DNA of 64,000 nt, taken from contig CAZBCG010000007.1 in the NCBI GenBank assembly GCA_964490705.1, positions 1 to 64,000 on the forward strand. Reading direction: 5' to 3'. Each line of letters begins with the position of its first letter. Position 1 is the first letter of the stretch. The position numbers and the translations under genes are program-made. Origin of the DNA: Fodinibius sp964490705 (lineage in GTDB: Bacteria > Bacteroidota > Rhodothermia > Balneolales > Balneolaceae). Below the pieces are notes generated by a model, which ran no database searches, had not been told where the DNA came from, and saw nothing but the letters and a program-made list of their open reading frames with translations. Below are positions 59,223 to 64,000 of this stretch, piece after piece.

Positions 59223-59558
59223 CTAGTTCGTAACCTGTGCTTCTAACTGCTTTTTAAGCTTAGATTTGGGCACGGCACCTACAATCTGATCAACAACTTC
59301 GCCGTCTTTGAAAATCAGCAGCGACGGAATACTTCGAATGCCGTATTTTGTAGAAATTTCGGGATTGGAATCCACATCTACTTTTCCAACTTTAGCTTTT
59401 CCTTCAAATTCACCGGCCAATTCTTCTACCACGGGCCCCACCATCTTGCACGGTCCGCACCATTCGGCCCAAAAATCAACAAGTACAGGCTTGCCGGATT
59501 CTGCATTCAACACTTCGTTTTCAAAAGAATCATCTGTCAGTTCTAACGCTTTACTCAT
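59223..59558 (-). CDS. trxA: Thioredoxin
   Basis: The 111-residue protein is a standard thioredoxin: FENEVLNAESGKPVLVDFWAEWCGPCKMVGPVVEEL with the WCGPC active site near residue 34, VDVDSNPEISTKYGIRSIPSLLIF with the cis-Pro near 78, and KDGEVVDQIVGAVPKSKL. It lacks a signal peptide and so reduces cytosolic disulfides. A 122-base gap separates it from dnaE upstream, and it carries its own terminator. Confidence 0.97.
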   Translation of the reverse strand: MSKALELTDDSFENEVLNAESGKPVLVDFWAEWCGPCKMVGPVVEELAGEFEGKAKVGKVDVDSNPEISTKYGIRSIPSLLIFKDGEVVDQIVGAVPKSKLKKQLEAQVTN

Positions 59559-59680
59559 ATCAGTACCTTCACTTCTACATTAAATTAATAGTTTACCAAG
59601 AATCACTGTGATCAATATCGCACAATGCGAATAGATAATCACATCAATTTTTACTATAGAAGACATTACATAAACTTATC

Positions 59681-62600
59681 TTACCTTCCATTGCCGTTCA
59701 CCCGATACAATTCTACTGCGTCCTCTCCAATCAGGGATTTCAATCCATCCAGCAATTCATCATTCGGATCTACAACAAACTTACGCACATGCATCTTAAA
59801 CGGTCGTTTTGCCTCTTTACTCAACACATTGAAGCTCACATTCGTTTGTCCCTGATGCTGCTGAAATAACTCGGCCATCGTCTTCAGATCGGTCTCGTTT
59901 ACATAGTTTGTATCAATATCGAGCTGTAGTTCAATCTGATCCTGATATTTCTCGCGCATACTTTCGATACGTTCAAAATTGTTCGCAATAACCTGCAGTT
60001 TACCACGTGATGAATCAAAGCTGCCATCCACTACCACACGGGTATCTTCCTGTATCATCCCGAGGTTGCTATCATACACATCATTAAAAGCCACCACTTC
60101 TACCTTGCCGTGACGATCTTCCATCTCCAGAAAAGCAAAGGGACGTCCTTTTTTGTCCGTCACTCGATTTACTTGCGTGATGATGCCTGCCACACGCACA
60201 CCAGTGCGATCCTCGAGCTGCTCCAGCTCATCGGAATCCAGGGTGTGCGAGCAAAACATATTCACTTCTTCCTGGTACTTATCCAAGGGATGACCACTCA
60301 GATAAAAACCAATCAGCTCACGCTCTTTATTCAAACGCTCGATATTTGACCACGGCTCCACATGCTCAAACTTGGGTTCATCAATGGCCGAGGCACTGTC
60401 TCCGCCTTCGCCAAACAGATCATTTTGGTTGGAGTCCTCCATCTCCTGAACGCGCGATCCATAACTGATAATAACCTCCATATGCTGCAACAGCTGCCGT
60501 CGATTCGGATCAAGACAGTCAAATGCCCCGGCCTGGAACAGGCTTTCGAGCGTGCGCTTGTTACAGAGCCGCGAATCAATGCGGCGGGCAAAATCAAAAA
60601 TAGACTCAAACTTGCCGTTCTCTTTCCGCTCTTTCACCACTTCCTGAACCGCATTGGAACCCACGCCCTTGATCGCTTCCATGCCATACTGAATGCGTCC
60701 GTCAACGGCCACGAACTTACCGGCCCCGTTATTGATATCGGGGGGATCAACCGTGATGCCGTTTCGATAACACTCCTCAATAAACTTAGAGACTTTGTCG
60801 ATGTCGCCCATATTATGGGTGAGCACCGCCGCCATATATTCGGCCGGATAATTTGCCTTGAAGAACGCCGTTTGATAGGCTACTACCGAATAGGCCGCCG
60901 AGTGTGACTTGTTAAAGCCGTAGTTCGCAAACTCAGACATGATATCGAACAGCTCTTCGGCCTTTTCTTCCGACACTCCATTGTCGATCGCCCGCTCGGT
61001 AAAGATCTTGCGCTGCTTGGCCATCACTTTCTGCTTCTTCTTACCCATGGCTCGTCGCAGCAGATCCGCTTCGCCCAGCGAATAGTTGGCGATAATCTGA
61101 GCAGCCTTCATAATCTGCTCTTGGTAGATCATAATGCCGTAGGTCGGCTTCAGCAACTCCTCCAGATCGGGATGCGGATATTCCACCTCCGAACGTCCGT
61201 GCTTGCGATCAATATATTCGGGGATAAACTGCATGGGCCCCGGCCGGTAGAGCGCGTTCATGGCGATAAGGTCATTTAGCTCCGTCGGCTTCAACTGCTT
61301 CAAATACTTACGCATGCCGTCCGACTCAAACTGGAAGGTGCCAATCGTATTCCCTTTCTGATACAGCTCGAAGGTCTTTTCATCGTCTTCGGGAATCTCA
61401 TCCAGCTCGTAGTGAACGCCGTGATTCTCCTCCACATACTCGATAGCCGTTTTCAAAATGGACAACGTTTTCAATCCCAGAAAGTCCATCTTCAACAGCC
61501 CGCACTCCTCCGCATGAGGCCCGTCGTACTGGGTAATCAATTCCTTGTCCTTCGACAGCGCCACCGGCACGTATTCACTGATCTCACCCGGAGCAATAAT
61601 CACTCCCGCCGCGTGGATGCCCGTCTGCCGCGCCGAACCTTCCAGCGTCTTGGCAAACCGCATCATCTTTTGAATCTGGGGATCGGGATGCTCGAACAGC
61701 TCCTGGATGTCTTTGGCTGACTCGGGATTTTGGGACGGATCCAGAACTTTATCAAACGTATTTAACCCCGGCTGGTCGGGAAACATCTTGGTAATGCGAT
61801 CAACCTCTTGCAGCGGAATCCCCAGCACGCGCCCCACATCACGAATGGAGGTTTTGGCTTTCATCGTGCCGTAAGTCACAATCTGGGCCACCTTATCGCG
61901 ACCGTACTCTTCCACTACATAATCGATTACTTCTTGCCGGCCGGAATCATCGAAGTCGATATCAATATCGGGCGGACTTACACGCTCGGGATTCAGAAAT
62001 CGCTCAAAAAGCAGATCGTGTCGCAGCGGATCAATGTTGATAATCCCCAAACAGTAGGCCACAATCGATCCCGCCGCTGAGCCACGGCCGGGACCTACAA
62101 ACACATCGCGCTTGCGGGCTTCGGTGGTAAAATCCTGAGTAATCAGGAAATAACCCACAAAATCCATGTCTTGGATAATATTCAGCTCCTGCTCAATCCG
62201 CTCGCTAACATCCTGACGAATTTCACCGTAGCGCTTTTTGGCCCCGTCGTAGGTAAGCTTACGCAGATATTTATACATCGAATCGTACTCATCGGGGATG
62301 CTGTAATCCGGCAGCAGAAGATCGGAGCTAAGCTCAATATCGTCAACCTTTTCGATAATCTCGTTGGTATTATCGATCGCCTCGGGGAGATCACTAAAGA
62401 GCTCCTTCATCTCCTCGGGCGTCTTCAAATAATAATCGGTATTCAAATTGTTGTTGTCGTCCGTAAACCGAAAACGATTGGGATCGTTGATATCGGCATT
62501 GGTCTGCAGGGCCAGCAAAATATCGTGAGCCTCGGAGTCTTCTTCCTCCACATAGTGACAGTCGTTCGTTGCCACCATTTTTACGTTATACTCTTTCGCC

Positions 62601-63163
62601 CATTTGACGAGCGTCTCGTTACAGCGGTTCTGATCTTCGAGCCCGTGCCGCTGCAGCTCGATGTAGTAATCATCCCCAAACACATTCAGGTACCACTCAA
62701 ACAGCGCACGAGCATCCTTTTGCTTGCCATTGATGAGCGTCTGATTAATCTCGCTGGCAATACAGCAGGTGGTCGCAATCAGCCCCTCGGAGTGCTCGGC
62801 CAGCGTGGGCTTATCAATCCGCGGCTTGTAGTACATGCCCTCGGTGTAGCCCAGCGAACAAAGTTTCGACAAATTGCGATAGCCGGTCATATTTTTAGCC
62901 AGCAGCACCTGGTGATAGCGCGTGCGATCCTGCTTGTCATCCATCCCCGAAGGCGTGATGTAAAACTCACATCCAATAATCGGTTTCACCCCCTGCTTGT
63001 GGGCTTCATTCACAAACTCCGGCACCCCAAACATATTCCCGTGATCGGTGATGGCAACCCCGGGCATCCCATGTTTTTTGGATTTTTTGATCATCTGACT
63101 GATGCTCGCGGCACCATCCAGCATGCTGAATTGTGTGTGATTGTGGAGATGTGAAAAGTTCAT
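59681..63163 (-). CDS. dnaE: DNA polymerase III subunit alpha
   Basis: The 1160-residue replicative polymerase has an N-terminal PHP domain, the family C polymerase core, a tandem HhH and a C-terminal OB fold. Catalytic aspartates lie in PPDIDIDFDDSGRQEVI near residue 400 and MDFLGLKTL near 555. Other landmarks are GPGRGSAAGSIVAYCLGI near 350, MRKYLKQLKPTELNDLIAMNALYRPGPM and the OB fold with VRVAGIITQVNRVTDKKGRPFAFLEMED near 1000. The PHP site keeps its metal ligands (HLHNHTQFS, ITDHGN, RYHQVLLA, TNDCHY), unlike E. coli, so intrinsic proofreading is possible. It is slightly shorter at its C-terminus than some family members, but is complete. Confidence 0.97.
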   Translation of the reverse strand: MNFSHLHNHTQFSMLDGAASISQMIKKSKKHGMPGVAITDHGNMFGVPEFVNEAHKQGVKPIIGCEFYITPSGMDDKQDRTRYHQVLLAKNMTGYRNLSKLCSLGYTEGMYYKPRIDKPTLAEHSEGLIATTCCIASEINQTLINGKQKDARALFEWYLNVFGDDYYIELQRHGLEDQNRCNETLVKWAKEYNVKMVATNDCHYVEEEDSEAHDILLALQTNADINDPNRFRFTDDNNNLNTDYYLKTPEEMKELFSDLPEAIDNTNEIIEKVDDIELSSDLLLPDYSIPDEYDSMYKYLRKLTYDGAKKRYGEIRQDVSERIEQELNIIQDMDFVGYFLITQDFTTEARKRDVFVGPGRGSAAGSIVAYCLGIINIDPLRHDLLFERFLNPERVSPPDIDIDFDDSGRQEVIDYVVEEYGRDKVAQIVTYGTMKAKTSIRDVGRVLGIPLQEVDRITKMFPDQPGLNTFDKVLDPSQNPESAKDIQELFEHPDPQIQKMMRFAKTLEGSARQTGIHAAGVIIAPGEISEYVPVALSKDKELITQYDGPHAEECGLLKMDFLGLKTLSILKTAIEYVEENHGVHYELDEIPEDDEKTFELYQKGNTIGTFQFESDGMRKYLKQLKPTELNDLIAMNALYRPGPMQFIPEYIDRKHGRSEVEYPHPDLEELLKPTYGIMIYQEQIMKAAQIIANYSLGEADLLRRAMGKKKQKVMAKQRKIFTERAIDNGVSEEKAEELFDIMSEFANYGFNKSHSAAYSVVAYQTAFFKANYPAEYMAAVLTHNMGDIDKVSKFIEECYRNGITVDPPDINNGAGKFVAVDGRIQYGMEAIKGVGSNAVQEVVKERKENGKFESIFDFARRIDSRLCNKRTLESLFQAGAFDCLDPNRRQLLQHMEVIISYGSRVQEMEDSNQNDLFGEGGDSASAIDEPKFEHVEPWSNIERLNKERELIGFYLSGHPLDKYQEEVNMFCSHTLDSDELEQLEDRTGVRVAGIITQVNRVTDKKGRPFAFLEMEDRHGKVEVVAFNDVYDSNLGMIQEDTRVVVDGSFDSSRGKLQVIANNFERIESMREKYQDQIELQLDIDTNYVNETDLKTMAELFQQHQGQTNVSFNVLSKEAKRPFKMHVRKFVVDPNDELLDGLKSLIGEDAVELYRVNGNGR

Positions 63164-63271
63164 TCAGGCGATTTGGTTGGAATCAGATCTTGTGATAATT
63201 ATACGATTCCTAGGCCACAAAATTAAGAGAGGAATTGAAAATATTTCAACTTTGCAGACTATCCCGATATT

Positions 63272-63691
63272 TTATTTCCCTATCACCTGCAAAAATATAC
63301 GACGGCTGCGCGCCTTATTATCGTGATTGATAATGACCACTTGCTGCCAGGTACCCAGCACCGGGTTTCCATCGTGCAGCGGCACGGTAATGCCCGGCCC
63401 CATCATGGTGGCGCGCATGTGCGAAAAGCCGTTGTCATCGCCCCAGGTTTCGCCGTGACGCGTGGTTTGATCGTGCGGTGCAAATTCGTCAAGCTTGTCC
63501 TGCATATCCTGCACCAGTGCGGGCTCAAATTCGATGGTCGAAATGGAAGCTGTGGATCCGATCGGGAAAATATGAATGATCCCTTCTTCGAAGCCACTCC
63601 CGGCGGCAAACTGCTGCACTTGCGAAGTAATATTTTTGATATCGGAAAACCCTTCGGCCTCAACGGTGATTTCTTTGCTTGTGATATCCAT
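63272..63691 (-). CDS. yjbQ: YjbQ-family protein (secondary thiamine-phosphate synthase enzyme)
   Basis: The 139-residue single-domain protein belongs to the UPF0047/YjbQ family. IFPIGSTASISTIEFEPALVQDM lies near residue 40, NGFSHMRATMMGPGITVPLHDG near 87 and LGTWQQVVIINHDNKARSRRIFLQVIG at the end. The conserved His and Glu residues (HMRA, LHDG, INHDN) form the putative active site. The family has weak thiamine-phosphate synthase activity in vitro; its physiological role is not known. It lies 108 bases upstream of dnaE on the same strand, and a repeat-bearing gap separates it from the hydrolase further upstream. Confidence 0.93.
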   Translation of the reverse strand: MDITSKEITVEAEGFSDIKNITSQVQQFAAGSGFEEGIIHIFPIGSTASISTIEFEPALVQDMQDKLDEFAPHDQTTRHGETWGDDNGFSHMRATMMGPGITVPLHDGNPVLGTWQQVVIINHDNKARSRRIFLQVIGK

Positions 63692-63764
63692 AGATTTCTT
63701 CAGTGTTTAGATTCATATCTCGTTTCGTACCTGCCCCGCAGTAAAGCTACGGGATGAGATGAGG

Positions 63765-63791
63765 TCCTGATCCGCCGACTGGCGGACAGGA
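63765..63791. repeat. Palindromic repeat unit, 11-12-bp arms
   Basis: TCCTGATCCGCC (63765-63776) and GGCGGACAGGA (63781-63791) pair with one mismatch across a GACT loop. Words of the kind CCTGTCCGCCAGTCGGCGGATCAGGA recur in intergenic spaces of Bacteroidota genomes. The unit lies 25 bases past the stop of the partial hydrolase on the minus strand and may form its terminator, though no long U-run follows. Confidence 0.65.
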
Positions 63792-63815
63792 TGATATGTA
63801 GCTATAACTAACATT

Positions 63816-64000
63816 TTATTCCTCAATCGCAGAATTCAGCGTGGTATGCGTTTCCAAAAACTGCCGCAGTCCCTCTTTATATTTTGCGCCGGTCTCCCAA
63901 AATCCGGAACCATGTGAGCCCCGAAGTTCGACAAACACTTTCGGTTCTTTCGCAACCTCGAACAACTGCTGTCCATGATAGTACGGCACAATCTGATCGT
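63816..64000 (-). CDS. Alpha/beta hydrolase, C-terminal part (partial)
   Basis: The minus strand has an open frame from the window edge to a TAA at 63816, encoding about 61 residues. It begins DQIVPYYHGQQLFEVAKEPK, which is the acid-residue region of Bem46/BAAT-like alpha/beta hydrolases (D-x-I-V-P-x-x-H-G). It then has LRGSHGSGFWETG, where the catalytic His would sit, and a final helix. The usual GHND after the histidine is not kept. The nucleophile elbow would lie outside the window. Substrate is unknown. Confidence 0.75.
   Translation of the reverse strand, partial: DQIVPYYHGQQLFEVAKEPKVFVELRGSHGSGFWETGAKYKEGLRQFLETHTTLNSAIEE

Noticed and set aside
62171..63154. Long plus-strand open frame opposite dnaE
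   Set aside because: It is the antisense shadow of the strongly conserved dnaE N-terminal domain, has no recognisable domain and shows residue use typical of mirrored codons.

Overview
The window looks like a chromosomal segment from a marine or halophilic member of the Balneolota/Rhodothermota side of the Bacteroidota (FCB) group. This is inferred from gene content, not from a marker-gene search. The supporting signs are a type A secretion-sorting C-terminus (NYPNPFNPET...) in a secreted-protein remnant, a uppS-bamA-skp block, tryptophan dioxygenase beside a kynureninase-like enzyme, PdxB, a CorC/GldE-like membrane protein, weak Shine-Dalgarno use, frequent GTG/TTG starts and a few TAnnTTTG-like promoter boxes. 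No rRNA, tRNA, CRISPR array, prophage or intact insertion sequence was seen.

Layout. 0.2-6.0 kb (minus): CorC-like transporter, crotonase, a PspA-led three-gene membrane/coiled-coil set, pyrimidine-nucleoside phosphorylase. 6.0-9.1 kb: pdxB (plus), then tatD and a BadF-type sugar kinase (minus). 9.2-22.5 kb (plus): kynA-kynU-like, an S23-type four-helix protein, recA-recX, an AI-2E-family permease, purN-purH, and the complete rod-shape set mreB-mreC-mreD-mrdA-rodA. 22.5-24.3 kb: rnhB (minus) and a VWA protein (plus). 24.3-26.0 kb is a decayed patch: a truncated AraC-type regulator abuts, head to head, a frameshifted secreted-protein remnant, followed by an AT-rich inverted repeat and a 58-residue protein with a signal peptide and a PID-CTERM-like tail.

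26.1-43.6 kb (minus): three tandem OmpH/Skp chaperones, bamA, uppS, ribH, a PHP phosphoesterase, a C-terminal processing protease, a LysM lytic transglycosylase, nadE, a lipoprotein amidohydrolase, a Nudix hydrolase, pyrG, a glycerophosphodiesterase and two small membrane proteins. This is mainly envelope biogenesis plus cofactor and nucleotide synthesis. 43.7-53.2 kb alternates strands: rlmB-like methyltransferase, ndk-namZ, a multidomain nucleotide cyclase, mgsA and a thioredoxin-fold DUF255 protein, a membrane metallophosphoesterase, and an RskA-like anti-sigma protein with no sigma factor beside it. 53.2-64.0 kb: DUF4412-like protein, mnmA, a stand-alone HNH nuclease, a zinc-independent MDR reductase, glutamate dehydrogenase with an RsbW-like ATPase, trxA, dnaE, a YjbQ protein and the tail of an alpha/beta hydrolase.

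Most of the window is dense, ordinary core genome. The least expected material is the PspA three-gene set, the PID-CTERM-like small protein and neighbouring decay, the SRPBCC/zinc-ribbon/cyclase fusion, the orphan anti-sigma protein, a metallophosphoesterase lacking a canonical metal-ligand histidine, and at least six imperfect inverted repeats sitting in gene ends.
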